Assembly (NCBI GenBank): GCA_934565855.1
Contig: CAKTIO010000009.1
Coordinates: 1-64,000 of the forward strand
Source of the DNA: an uncultured Dysosmobacter sp.
Lineage (GTDB): Bacteria > Bacillota > Clostridia > Oscillospirales > Oscillospiraceae
Length of the DNA stretch: 64,000 nucleotides
Reading direction: 5' to 3'
Positions 1 through 7,735 of this stretch are shown here, piece after piece. A program made the translations under genes and the position numbers. The first letter of the stretch is position 1. Each line of letters opens with the position of its first letter. Below the pieces are notes generated by a model, which did no database searches, was not told the origin of the DNA, and was given only the letters and a program-made list of their open reading frames with translations.

Positions 1-46
1 AAAATACTTGACTGGTGACGGTCCGGAAAGATAGGTAGTGCCAACA
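1..46 (+). rRNA. rrf: 5S rRNA, 3' end (partial)
   Basis: The first 46 bases read like the last third of a clostridial 5S rRNA: a CTGGTGACGGTCCGG helix followed by GATAGGTAGTGCCAAC, and then directly a terminator. The 5' part lies outside the window, so an rRNA operon probably ends here. The assignment rests on recalled 5S 3'-end sequence, not on alignment. Confidence 0.75.
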
Positions 47-49
47 TGA

Positions 50-78
50 AGCGACTTGCTTACGCAGGTCGCTTTTTA
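50..78 (+). terminator. Intrinsic terminator of the rRNA operon
   Basis: AGCGACTTGC pairs with GCAGGTCGCT (10 bp with one G-U) around a TTAC loop and is followed by TTTTT. It sits four bases after the 5S 3' end. Confidence 0.8.
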
Positions 79-323
79 TTACCTACAGTTAAGTTTTCGA
101 ATTCATAGTGCCAGCACGAAAGTGGAGCCCAGTTTGAAATTTGACATTCAGTTTATAAAGATGCCAGCATCAATTAAAGTATTGGAATGTGAATGGAATA
201 TGCCCATTTGAAAATGATGAAAAGCAAGGGAGCATGTTTTGCATGCTCCCTTGCTTTTATGCTGTCCTTTTGATATAGTAAATCAACAAGCTGGGCAGCA
301 GGGTCTGCGAGAGAGGTGAAAGT
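79..323 (+). other. Non-coding spacer between 5S rRNA and LysR gene
   Basis: No credible ORF was found here. A 15-base string at 106-120 (TAGTGCCAGCACGAA) repeats the 5S tail at 36-50 with two differences, and a shorter version lies near 161-173. A perfect hairpin fills 221-257. The LysR ribosome binding site (AGAGAGGTG) lies just before 324. Confidence 0.5.
221..258. terminator. Strong hairpin, terminator-like
   Basis: AAAGCAAGGGAGCATG at 221-236 pairs perfectly with 242-257 (16 bp) around a five-base loop. The 3' arm ends in TTGCTTTT and the 5' arm starts with AAAA, so it could terminate in either direction. No gene that needs it is visible upstream, so it may end a short transcript from the spacer or back up rRNA termination. 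Confidence 0.6.
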
Positions 324-1211
324 ATGCTGAAGCAGCTGCGGTATTTTCAGTCGGTGGTTCGGCTAAATAGCTTTTCCGCCGCTGCGGAGGAAAATTTCAT
401 TTCTCAATCTGCCATTTCCCAACAGATCCAGGCACTGGAACGGACACTGGGATTTCAACTGTTGGAACGGAGGAACCGGTCCTTTGTATTGACGCCGGCT
501 GGAGAGTATTTTTATCAGAAAAGTCTGGTGTTGCTGGCAGATTATGAACGAATGTGCAGCGAAGCAGCTAAAATAGCCAAAGGGGAACAGGCGTCCTTAA
601 AAATTGGATATTTGCGCTGCTATTCCGGAAGTGAATTTCACCGGGCGCTGGAAGAATTTTCAGCGAAAAATCCGGACATCAACGTATCTGTGGAGTATGG
701 GAATCATGAAGAGCTGTATTCCATGCTGCGGACAGAGCGGGTGGATCTGGTGCTGAACGACCAGCGGCGGGCGTTTTCCGAAGAGTATGTGAATTTGATT
801 TTGACCACCTGTTCAGGCTTTATCGAAGTTTCCGCGCATAGTCCGCTTTCCGGACTGACACGCATCACACCGCAGGATCTGAAAAATGTTCCATGCATTT
901 TGATTGCGGCACAGGCGCAGCAGGAAACGGAGCAGGAGTATTACCAGAATGTCGTGGGAATACAGAGTGAATTCCTGTATGCGGAAAATTTAGAGGAAGC
1001 CCGGATGCTGGTGATTGGTCGAAAGGGATTTTTACCAGTAGAGGGAAGCGGCTCTGCACCTCTGGTGGGAACGTCTATTGCAAGGGTTCCATTGATGCGT
1101 GGTGAGGAACCAATTTTGCGGAATTACTGCGCATTCTGGAAAAAGGATAATACCAATCCGTATGTAAAGGAATTTGCAGAACAGCTGAAGGCACAGTTTA
1201 CAAGTCACTGA
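324..1211 (+). CDS. LysR-family transcriptional regulator
   Basis: This 295-residue protein has the usual LysR length. The N-terminal winged helix-turn-helix (about residues 1-60) carries the family pattern FSAAAEENFISQSAISQQI followed by a recognition wing at LGFQLLERR. The rest resembles the periplasmic-binding-like effector domain. The start follows AGAGAGGTG at good spacing. LysR regulators often control a divergent neighbour, but upstream here is the rRNA end, so the target is not obvious. The small membrane protein downstream could be co-transcribed. The effector is unknown. Confidence 0.9.
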   Translation: MLKQLRYFQSVVRLNSFSAAAEENFISQSAISQQIQALERTLGFQLLERRNRSFVLTPAGEYFYQKSLVLLADYERMCSEAAKIAKGEQASLKIGYLRCYSGSEFHRALEEFSAKNPDINVSVEYGNHEELYSMLRTERVDLVLNDQRRAFSEEYVNLILTTCSGFIEVSAHSPLSGLTRITPQDLKNVPCILIAAQAQQETEQEYYQNVVGIQSEFLYAENLEEARMLVIGRKGFLPVEGSGSAPLVGTSIARVPLMRGEEPILRNYCAFWKKDNTNPYVKEFAEQLKAQFTSH

Positions 1212-1250
1212 AGAACCGATGAAGGCAAATAGATAGGTAAGGAGTTATGA

Positions 1251-1541
1251 ATGATGTGGATCATCTGTGGAGCAATCAGTGCTCTTTCCTGTATTTTAGG
1301 ATGGATTTGGACTGCCAAAGGAGAAGCGAAGGCGATGTGGGCAGTGGTATGTTCTCTGGCATTTGTTGCGCTTACGATGCTGTCAGAATATAGAGTGGTA
1401 GCGAATTGGGTGGAATGGGGCGATTGGGGTGCCATTGAGGATGTGGTTCCATCTATGCTGCGGATACTGACGGGATATGTGGTTGGCATGCTGTTTGCAA
1501 ATGCAGTGTCGGTGACGGCAGTCATAAGAAGACTGCATTGA
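1251..1541 (+). CDS. Small membrane protein of unknown function
   Basis: This 96-residue protein has three hydrophobic stretches: about residues 1-20, 29-43 and 66-90. It is probably an inner membrane protein. I do not recognise the family. An AAGGAG site precedes two candidate starts in this frame (1251 and 1254); 1251 is used here. It lies 39 bases after the LysR gene on the same strand and before a shared terminator, so the two may form one transcript. Confidence 0.55.
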   Translation: MMWIICGAISALSCILGWIWTAKGEAKAMWAVVCSLAFVALTMLSEYRVVANWVEWGDWGAIEDVVPSMLRILTGYVVGMLFANAVSVTAVIRRLH

Positions 1542-1558
1542 TGATTGTGCAGGTATAA

Positions 1559-1597
1559 AAGGACCTCCTGATGCTGCCTGCATCAGGAGGTCCTTAT
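1559..1597. terminator. Bidirectional terminator
   Basis: A perfect 16-bp stem (AAGGACCTCCTGATGC with its complement at 1580-1595) and a five-base loop lie between two convergent genes, with an A-rich 5' side and a T-rich 3' side. It can end both the small membrane protein gene and the DUF4364 gene. Confidence 0.85.
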
Positions 1598-1604
1598 TTA
1601 GGAC

Positions 1605-2156
1605 TTATTTGGAAAGTGGAGAAATAGCTGTTTTTTCTGCAAAGAGAGCGTTCATTACATCTCCATATACTTTTTCCGGATTTTTCAGAAACCGGTTGAC
1701 CAGTGTTTTTGCCATATCCTCCCGAGTGACCATGAGACTGCATTCCATGACATTGCCGAAATCATCTGCCAGAGAAAGAGATACGGTAAAGGTTCCATTA
1801 TCCCGCTTGGCGTAGGAGGCTTTTACCTGATTTTTTCGGCGCAGTTTCCGGTTGCAGATGGATACGTTTTTGTCACACCGCAGACGGACGGAGTAGGGCA
1901 GGCTGGATTCGCAGATCTGGCTGTTTTTCATCCCTTTTTCCGTGATGGAGTAAAGTCCATCCTGGCTGAGGTCCAGATGGTTCGTGCGAACCAGATCTGC
2001 CAGACATTCCGAAAAATTGAAGTAATTGATGCCGTCATCACACATGGAGAGCTCCAGCAGAGTGTCAAATGGAACTGGCTCCACGATCCTGGCGGCAAGG
2101 TAAAGGATTAGAAATTTGATCTCCAGTTTATCATGAATAAAGCCGCGACCAACCAT
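1605..2156 (-). CDS. DUF4364-family protein, probable winged-helix regulator
   Basis: This 183-residue protein resembles the DUF4364 family found in clostridia. The N-terminal part (FIHDKLEIKFLILYLAAR, then YFNFSECLADLVRTNHL and YSITEKG) looks like a winged-helix fold of the PadR/MarR sort. The C-terminal half is a beta-rich domain of unknown role. The start is supported by GGAGGTG about five bases upstream on the minus strand. A TATAAT-like box on the minus strand near 2190-2196 could be its promoter. The gene stands alone and diverges from the DUF3048 lipoprotein gene. DNA target and ligand are unknown. Confidence 0.75.
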   Translation of the reverse strand: MVGRGFIHDKLEIKFLILYLAARIVEPVPFDTLLELSMCDDGINYFNFSECLADLVRTNHLDLSQDGLYSITEKGMKNSQICESSLPYSVRLRCDKNVSICNRKLRRKNQVKASYAKRDNGTFTVSLSLADDFGNVMECSLMVTREDMAKTLVNRFLKNPEKVYGDVMNALFAEKTAISPLSK

Positions 2157-2323
2157 AAAGACACCTCCTGCCCATCAGTACAACTAAATTTATTATACAT
2201 CACAGATGGGGAATTTGTACAGAGAAAGTCGAAAAAGAAATTTCCGTACTTTATCTTGACGGTGAAAAAGAATGCTTGTTATGATAGAAAAAAGCTGGGC
2301 TTCCAGGAAAGAGAGGGTATTTT

Positions 2324-3424
2324 ATGAAAAAGAAAATTTTCGTACTCCCGGTATTTCTGACGCTGATGATGCTTGCCGCCTGCGGAGACCGGCAGGAACC
2401 GGCGGAGAGCAGTGCGGAGGAGCCAGCAGTATCCGCAGTGGTGTCTGCCGAAGAAGCAGAAAGCCCGGCAGCAGAGCCGGAGGAGACTGGACCAAGGGGC
2501 ATCAATCCGCTGACCGGAATGCCGATAGAGGAGACTGAGGAACACCGCCGACCTGTGGCAGTGATGCTGAATGATTTGAAGGCGGCACAACCTCAACTGG
2601 GAGTGTCTCAGGCAGATCTGATTTATGAGGTCCCTGCAGAGGGCGGAATCACCCGGATGGTGGCGGTGTTTCAGTCTCTGGATGGAGTGGGGAATTTAGG
2701 AAGCATCCGCAGTACACGCGCGTATTATCTGGAATTGGCATTGGGACACGATGCATTACTGGTCCACGCTGGAGGAAGCCCGGAGGCATACCGGGACATT
2801 CCCGTATGGGGAGTGGATAATATGGACGGTGTGAACGGCGGAAGTGATGCGAAGATTTTCTGGAGGGATGCAGAGCGGCGCAAAACGATGAAGTATGAGC
2901 ACAGCCTGCTGACCTCCGGGGAAAGGATTCAGGAATATCTGGATGCCGGGCATTTCCGTACCGAGCATCCGGAGGGCTACCAGACGGGGCTGCTGTTTTC
3001 CGAAAATGGTACGCCGGAGACTGGAACGGCGGCAGAGCATGTCTCTGTGAAATATTCCAATTATAAAACCGCGACCTTTGATTATGAAAGCAACAGCGGG
3101 ACTTATCTGGTGGGACAGTATGGCGGCGCCTATGTGGACGGCAACAGTGGAAAGCAGGTGGGCGTGACCAATGTGCTGGTGCTGGAAGCGGGAATGCATG
3201 TGATTTCCGGCGATACCTATGGGCGGCTGGCAGTTCAGCTGACCGGCAGTGGAAAGGGCTCTTATTACTGTGGCGGAAAGACAGTGCCTGTCCAATGGAG
3301 CAAAAAAGACCGGAATGCGCCGTTTCAGTATACGATGGAGGATGGCACACCCTTGACGATGGGGCGTGGAAATACATACATCTGCATATACAGTCCGAAA
3401 ACTGGACAGCTCAGCGTAAGCTGA
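2324..3424 (+). CDS. DUF3048 domain lipoprotein (YerB-like)
   Basis: This 366-residue secreted lipoprotein has a signal peptide with a lipobox ending LAAC (residues 17-20), then a Glu/Ala/Ser-rich linker to about residue 60. A two-part DUF3048 region follows, with the recognisable stretches NPLTGMP, RPVAVMLNDL and GSIRSTRAYYLELALGHDALLVHAGG. The family includes Bacillus YerB, whose biochemical role is not settled. The start follows GAGAGGG. A strong terminator follows immediately, so the gene is probably monocistronic. Confidence 0.85.
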   Translation: MKKKIFVLPVFLTLMMLAACGDRQEPAESSAEEPAVSAVVSAEEAESPAAEPEETGPRGINPLTGMPIEETEEHRRPVAVMLNDLKAAQPQLGVSQADLIYEVPAEGGITRMVAVFQSLDGVGNLGSIRSTRAYYLELALGHDALLVHAGGSPEAYRDIPVWGVDNMDGVNGGSDAKIFWRDAERRKTMKYEHSLLTSGERIQEYLDAGHFRTEHPEGYQTGLLFSENGTPETGTAAEHVSVKYSNYKTATFDYESNSGTYLVGQYGGAYVDGNSGKQVGVTNVLVLEAGMHVISGDTYGRLAVQLTGSGKGSYYCGGKTVPVQWSKKDRNAPFQYTMEDGTPLTMGRGNTYICIYSPKTGQLSVS

Positions 3425-3428
3425 GAGG

Positions 3429-3466
3429 ATGCCGGAGACAGAGCGTTCTGTCTCCGGCATTTTTTC
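3429..3466 (+). terminator. Intrinsic terminator after the DUF3048 gene
   Basis: ATGCCGGAGACAGA at 3429-3442 pairs perfectly with 3447-3460 (14 bp, loop GCGT) and is followed by TTTTT. Confidence 0.9.
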
Positions 3467-3539
3467 ACGCTTTCTTCCAGGTGGCATACACTGGAATGGA
3501 AGGAAGTTCTTCCACTCTTACTTATAGGGAGGTATATTC

Positions 3540-4376
3540 ATGCCTGAAAAGGTTATGCCGGGACCGGTAGAGGGGTCCCGCAGTATTCGAGAAGCGGTGT
3601 GCATCCACACCAGAAAGATTTACGATTCCTGCAAGGATAAGGACTGCATCGAGGATCTGCGCTTTTATCCGAAGCTGCAATATGTGGATACCATCAATCA
3701 CGCGATGTCCGTGAAGGGCGGCACGGCACGTCTGCTGCATGTCTATGCGGATGTGGAGCCGGTCAGCTTTAACCGGGGATTTTACACGGTGGACCTGCGC
3801 TATTTTTACTGTGTGACACTGCAGGCGTATCTGTCCGGACCGATTCCGGTGCCGGTGGAGGGTCTGTGCGTATTTGACAAACGGGTCATTCTGTTTGGCA
3901 GCGAGGGCAACGCGAAGATTTTCTCCTCGGAGTACCGGGAGGCTGCGCCGGACCCGCAGATGATGCGCAAGAGCAATCTGCCCATCGCCGTTGCGGAGGC
4001 GGTGGAACCCATTGTTTTGGATACGAAGCTTGTGGACAGCTGCGATGACTGCCATTGCTGCTGCGAGCTGGCGGAGATCCCGCCGGTCATCAACGGGTTC
4101 TTCGACGGAGAGATTTCCACCGGTGGGGATTCCAGAAGAGTCTATGTCACGCTGGGGCAGTTTTCCATCATTCGTCTGGAGCGGGATTCTCAGCTCCTGA
4201 TCCCGGTGTATGATTACTGCATGCCGGAGAAGGAGTGCTGCGGCGGTGGAAGCGAGGATCCCTGCGGTCTGTTCCGGAACATTGCGTTCCCTGTAAATGA
4301 ATTTTTCCCGCCCAATACCCTGAAGGCACCGGAGACCTATGAGGATACCAGAAATTATTGCAGCTGCCAGTCCTGA
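3540..4376 (+). CDS. Conserved-looking Cys-rich protein of unknown function
   Basis: This 278-residue soluble protein has no signal peptide or membrane segment. The N-terminal two thirds look beta-rich, while the C-terminal third is cysteine-rich: CDDCHCCC at about residues 164-171, then CMPEKECCGGG, then a terminal NYCSCQS. The spacing could suit metal binding or disulfide cross-links, as in some spore-layer proteins, but this is inference. The start is well supported by GGGAGGT six bases upstream. It is flanked by terminators, so it is its own unit next to the germination gene on the opposite strand. I do not recognise the family. Confidence 0.7.
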   Translation: MPEKVMPGPVEGSRSIREAVCIHTRKIYDSCKDKDCIEDLRFYPKLQYVDTINHAMSVKGGTARLLHVYADVEPVSFNRGFYTVDLRYFYCVTLQAYLSGPIPVPVEGLCVFDKRVILFGSEGNAKIFSSEYREAAPDPQMMRKSNLPIAVAEAVEPIVLDTKLVDSCDDCHCCCELAEIPPVINGFFDGEISTGGDSRRVYVTLGQFSIIRLERDSQLLIPVYDYCMPEKECCGGGSEDPCGLFRNIAFPVNEFFPPNTLKAPETYEDTRNYCSCQS

Positions 4377-4382
4377 AAAACA

Positions 4383-4412
4383 GGCGGGGGGAATTCCCCC
4401 GCCGGTTTCTTT
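4383..4412. terminator. Bidirectional terminator
   Basis: GGCGGGGG and CCCCCGCC flank a short AATT-centred loop at 4383-4403 and are followed by TTTCTTT. The hairpin lies between the convergent Cys-rich gene and GerA gene. Confidence 0.7.
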
Positions 4413-4421
4413 CTGAGCTAA

Positions 4422-5852
4422 TCAGGTGTTGTCCCGGCTGATGGGTTCCCGCAGCAGGAGCCGTCGCATGGCTTTGCGGTCATAGGGAATCAGAGGATAG
4501 AGATATCCCTTTCCAAGAATCGGTTTGCAGGTTGCCAGAAGGACCAGAATACCGGCAACTCCGGCAAGAAAGCCAAGCCAGTCCATCAGGGCGGAGAGCA
4601 GGAGCAGCAGGATGCGCAGCAGCTTGAAAGCGTAGCCCAGCTCATAGCCCGGCTGCGCAAATCCGGCGACAGAGACAAACGCCATATAGACCAGCACCTG
4701 TGGACTGAGCCAGCTTGCCTGCACGGCAAAGTCGCCTAAGATCAGCGCACCCAGCATGGAGAATGAATTGGACAGGGAGTCCGGCGTGTTCAGAGAAGCC
4801 AGCTTTAAAACGTCAATCAGAAATTCCACCAGGAGCAGCTGGCATAGCAGCGGCAGGGACGCCTCCTCTGGAATCGCCAGAAAGTGCAGAAATTCCGGAA
4901 TGCGCTCCGGCTTATACGCTAAAAGATACCAGACCGGAGTGATGAGAAGGGAGAGCAGGAATACAAAAATGCGTAGGGTGCGGAGATAGGTACCCACCAG
5001 CGGCGGAAAGTAGAAGTCGTTGGCTTCCTGCACGAAATCGAAAAAGGAGGTGGGCAGCAGCATGACAGAGGGGGAGTTGTCCACCAGTACGACAATGTTG
5101 CCCTCCATGACTGTTGCCGCAGCGGCGTCCGGACGCTCCGTGTAGCGGATTTTTGGAAACAGGTTGTACCATTGCGCATGGCGCTTGGGGCGTATGGCTT
5201 CCGCCACGCTTTCCTGCCCCATGGAAAGGGAGCGGGCGGAAATGCTCTGAAGCTTTTCCCGCAGCTGCTGCAGGAGCTTCTGGTCCACCCGGTCATCCAG
5301 ATAGCAGAGAACGATATCCGTCCGGGAGCGGCTTCCGGCTTTCAAGCCCTCCATCGTCAGGTGAGGGTCCCGGATCCTGCGGCGCAGCAGCGCCATATTG
5401 GGCACGACCGCTTCCACAAAGCCATCGTGAGAGCCGCGCAGGACCTTACCGTCGGCAGGCTCGCTGACGCCCCGGCTGGGATAGCTTTTGGCATCGATGA
5501 GCGCGCCTCCGGAAAGACCGTCTACCAGCAGCAGGGTTTTTCCCAGCAGGACGGATGTAACGATGTCCTCCACATTGCAGGAGACATTCGTTTCCGAAAA
5601 GGTGATGCAGCGGTCGGCAAAATCCTGCATCTGCGTCAATCCGTCCAGAGAAGAGCCTGGAAGGGTCAGCCAGAAAGCGCCCATCCGCTCTAAAATAGCA
5701 TCCCGTCCATAACCGTCCACGACCCAGATTCTGCCCCGGTGTCCGGCGATCCAGAAATCCCTGGATACCATGTCGCAGCTGCGGGGAACACCCAGCAGAT
5801 CGTTCATCAGGCGAACATTATCCTCATAGCAGGCAGAAAGTAGCTGATCCAT
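4422..5852 (-). CDS. GerA-family spore germination protein (A subunit)
   Basis: The start chosen, an ATG at 5852 with GGAGGGA about ten bases upstream, gives 476 residues, usual for GerAA/GerKA/SpoVAF-type proteins. A hydrophilic N-terminal domain (about residues 1-290) is followed by clustered membrane segments, including FVFLLSLLITPVWYLLAY and a hydrophobic run around LLRILLLLLSALMDWLGFLA, and a C-terminal tail with YLYPLIPYD. GerA proteins sit in the spore inner membrane and respond to germinants or assist DPA release. No B or C subunit gene is adjacent, which fits a SpoVAF-like or orphan paralogue. An in-frame start further upstream (5990) lacks comparable support. Confidence 0.85.
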   Translation of the reverse strand: MDQLLSACYEDNVRLMNDLLGVPRSCDMVSRDFWIAGHRGRIWVVDGYGRDAILERMGAFWLTLPGSSLDGLTQMQDFADRCITFSETNVSCNVEDIVTSVLLGKTLLLVDGLSGGALIDAKSYPSRGVSEPADGKVLRGSHDGFVEAVVPNMALLRRRIRDPHLTMEGLKAGSRSRTDIVLCYLDDRVDQKLLQQLREKLQSISARSLSMGQESVAEAIRPKRHAQWYNLFPKIRYTERPDAAAATVMEGNIVVLVDNSPSVMLLPTSFFDFVQEANDFYFPPLVGTYLRTLRIFVFLLSLLITPVWYLLAYKPERIPEFLHFLAIPEEASLPLLCQLLLVEFLIDVLKLASLNTPDSLSNSFSMLGALILGDFAVQASWLSPQVLVYMAFVSVAGFAQPGYELGYAFKLLRILLLLLSALMDWLGFLAGVAGILVLLATCKPILGKGYLYPLIPYDRKAMRRLLLREPISRDNT

Positions 5853-5933
5853 TAAACAGGTCCCTCCTGATTCATCAAAAGTGCGGCATACCTGTAATAT
5901 GTCCTGAAGCGGAGGAATTATCCAAAGGAAAGA

Positions 5934-5956
5934 CCCGCCGGAAATTTCCCGGCGGG
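5934..5956. repeat. GC-rich inverted repeat between divergent genes
   Basis: CCCGCCGG and CCGGCGGG flank an AAATTTC centre. The element lies between the divergent GerA and ferritin-like genes. On the minus strand it is followed by a T-rich run (TCTTTCC), so it could be a weak attenuator or an operator; nothing decides which. Confidence 0.45.
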
Positions 5957-6081
5957 TGGGAATTACCCAATCGCCTATTGTGATGGTCAAAGCTATGAAG
6001 AGTAAAGACCACGGGCGGCTGTCACAAAATTGTGGGGACGCATATCATACAACAGAAGGAGAGAGGAGGCTGTTTTATAGA

Positions 6082-6729
6082 ATGGAAACTCAGAAAACAA
6101 CGCCGGGACTGTATGATGACCAGCGCTATGCACAGCTTTGGCAGCGGGTCGCGCCAAGCATTGCCCCTTACCCGGAGCCGGCTGCCGGAGAACGGCAGAC
6201 ACAGCTGCCGTGGAACACGGCGGAGACATCCGCTCAAAGGGCGGAGGAGCAGCTGCCGGGAGCGGAGGCGGACCCCTGCTGTATGGGATCTGCGGCAAAG
6301 GAGAGCTTGGAGGTCCTGGAGGGTTTCCTTGAGGAGGAACTGGCGGATTTCCGGTATTACTGTGCGTTTTCACGGTGCGCGCCTGGCACGGCGGGACCGG
6401 TTTTACATAGGATTGCCCAGGAGAAGGAGCGCCATGCGCGGCGTCTAATGGCAGTGTATTATCTGATTACCGGACGGTGCTATCAGTATTCCCTCAGCTT
6501 TGACCGGATCTATATTGGAAGCTATTGCCCGGCGCTGCGGGAGCGATACCACACAGAGGCATGCGGCGGCTGGAACTATGCCCGGGCGGCAGATGGTACA
6601 ACGGATATCTGCCTGCAGGAGATCTTTAACGAGCTGTCCAGAGAGACCTACCGCTGTGCGGAGACAGTGACCAGACTGCTGGAACAGGCGCTGACAAAGG
6701 CTTGCAGTTCCCGGGGGAGCGGTGTATAA
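6082..6729 (+). CDS. Ferritin-like/rubrerythrin-like domain protein
   Basis: Starting at the ATG 12 bases after AGGAGG, this is a 215-residue protein. The first 70 residues are Pro/Ala/Glu-rich and probably disordered. From about residue 77 it reads as a four-helix ferritin-like domain: ESLEVLEGFLEEELADFRYY, then IAQEKERHARRL with an E-x-x-H pair, then FNELSRETYRCAETVTRLLE. This pattern is typical of di-iron or degenerate rubrerythrin-type proteins found in spore formers. Whether all metal ligands are present cannot be settled by eye. It is 65 bases upstream of the HD-domain gene and likely co-transcribed with it. Confidence 0.65.
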   Translation: METQKTTPGLYDDQRYAQLWQRVAPSIAPYPEPAAGERQTQLPWNTAETSAQRAEEQLPGAEADPCCMGSAAKESLEVLEGFLEEELADFRYYCAFSRCAPGTAGPVLHRIAQEKERHARRLMAVYYLITGRCYQYSLSFDRIYIGSYCPALRERYHTEACGGWNYARAADGTTDICLQEIFNELSRETYRCAETVTRLLEQALTKACSSRGSGV

Positions 6730-6794
6730 TCCCATCAGGGAAAACGACATGCCGCTGAAAATGCGGGAACTGTTTGACAAAGGAGATTTTCCAG

Positions 6795-7385
6795 ATGAAA
6801 GAGTGCATTTCAAGAGAGGCGGCGCTGGCACTGCTGCGCAAGTATAATCAGGAGCCGTTCCATATTCTTCACGGCTTGACGGTGGAGGGGACCATGCGCT
6901 GGTATGCCAATGAGCTGGGCTATGGCGAGGACGCGGATTTTTGGGCGACGGTAGGTCTGCTGCATGACATTGACTTTGAGAAATGGCCGGAGGAGCATTG
7001 CATCAAGGCGCCGGAGCTGTTGAGAGAGGCGGGGTGCAGCGAGGAGTTTATTCACGCGGTCTGCTCTCATGGCTATGGAATGCGCTGCGATGTGGAGCCG
7101 ACGGCAGAGATGGAAAAGGTGCTGTACGCGGCGGATGAGCTGACGGGGCTGATCGGTGCGGCGGCAAAAATGCGTCCGTCCAAATCCGTGATGGATATGG
7201 AGGTCTCCAGTCTGAAAAAGAAATTCAAGGACAAGAAATTTGCCGCAGGCTGTTCCAGGGATGTGATCCGCGCGGGCGCGGAGCGCTTGGGCTGGGACCT
7301 GGATGTTCTGCTGGAGCGGACCATTCTTGCCATGCGGTCCTGCGAGGCGTCCATTCAGAAGGAAATGGCGGAAATGGGACTGTGA
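6795..7385 (+). CDS. HD-domain hydrolase
   Basis: This 196-residue protein carries an HD metal-dependent phosphohydrolase domain: HGLTVEGTMRWYA supplies the first histidine, LLHDID the HD pair and CSHGYG the later histidine region. Close relatives are commonly annotated as HDIG-domain proteins in clostridia, but the substrate is unknown. The start at 6795 follows AGGAG with nine-base spacing; an earlier in-frame start at 6774 would overlap that site. It ends shortly before the alaS leader promoter. Confidence 0.8.
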   Translation: MKECISREAALALLRKYNQEPFHILHGLTVEGTMRWYANELGYGEDADFWATVGLLHDIDFEKWPEEHCIKAPELLREAGCSEEFIHAVCSHGYGMRCDVEPTAEMEKVLYAADELTGLIGAAAKMRPSKSVMDMEVSSLKKKFKDKKFAAGCSRDVIRAGAERLGWDLDVLLERTILAMRSCEASIQKEMAEMGL

Positions 7386-7413
7386 TTTTCTGCGGGAATC
7401 CCGGCGGAAACGG

Positions 7414-7441
7414 TTGACAAACCGGCAAAAGCAGTTATAAT
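7414..7441 (+). promoter_or_regulatory. Vegetative promoter of the alaS leader
   Basis: TTGACA at 7414-7419 and TATAAT at 7436-7441 are both exact consensus hexamers with a 16-base spacer. They lie directly upstream of the T-box leader. Confidence 0.85.
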
Positions 7442-7447
7442 AAAACG

Positions 7448-7692
7448 GTAAATGTATAAATGCTGTGAAAAAGTCAGCTTTCCGAAACCGGTTTTCAGCG
7501 AGAGGAAATGGTGAGAGTCCTTAACCACGCCGGAGAGCAGCCGCTTTTGAGCTGTCCGCGAGGAGCGGGACGTTTCATCCACGTTACCGGATGGCTAAGA
7601 GGTTCTCCGTGCTTTGCCGGAGGATAATTAGGGTGGTACCGTGAAGTCAAGGCTTCGCCCCTATCAGAAAGGGGCGGAGCCTTTTATTTTTA
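7448..7692 (+). ncRNA. T-box riboswitch leader of alaS
   Basis: The T-box core AGGGTGGTACCGTG is at 7630-7643. Upstream is a Stem I region with the distal GCGAGAG and ATGGTGAGAG elements (7488-7520). Downstream, AAGGCTTCGCCCC pairs with the segment ending at 7682 (one G-U) to form the terminator followed by TTTTATTTTT. A GCT triplet at 7551-7553 is a candidate alanine specifier, but the fold was not computed. Uncharged tRNA-Ala should favour the antiterminator and let alaS be transcribed. Confidence 0.9.
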
Positions 7693-7735
7693 CGGTACAG
7701 AAGGATCGAATTCATCACACAGGAGGAAAAATACT

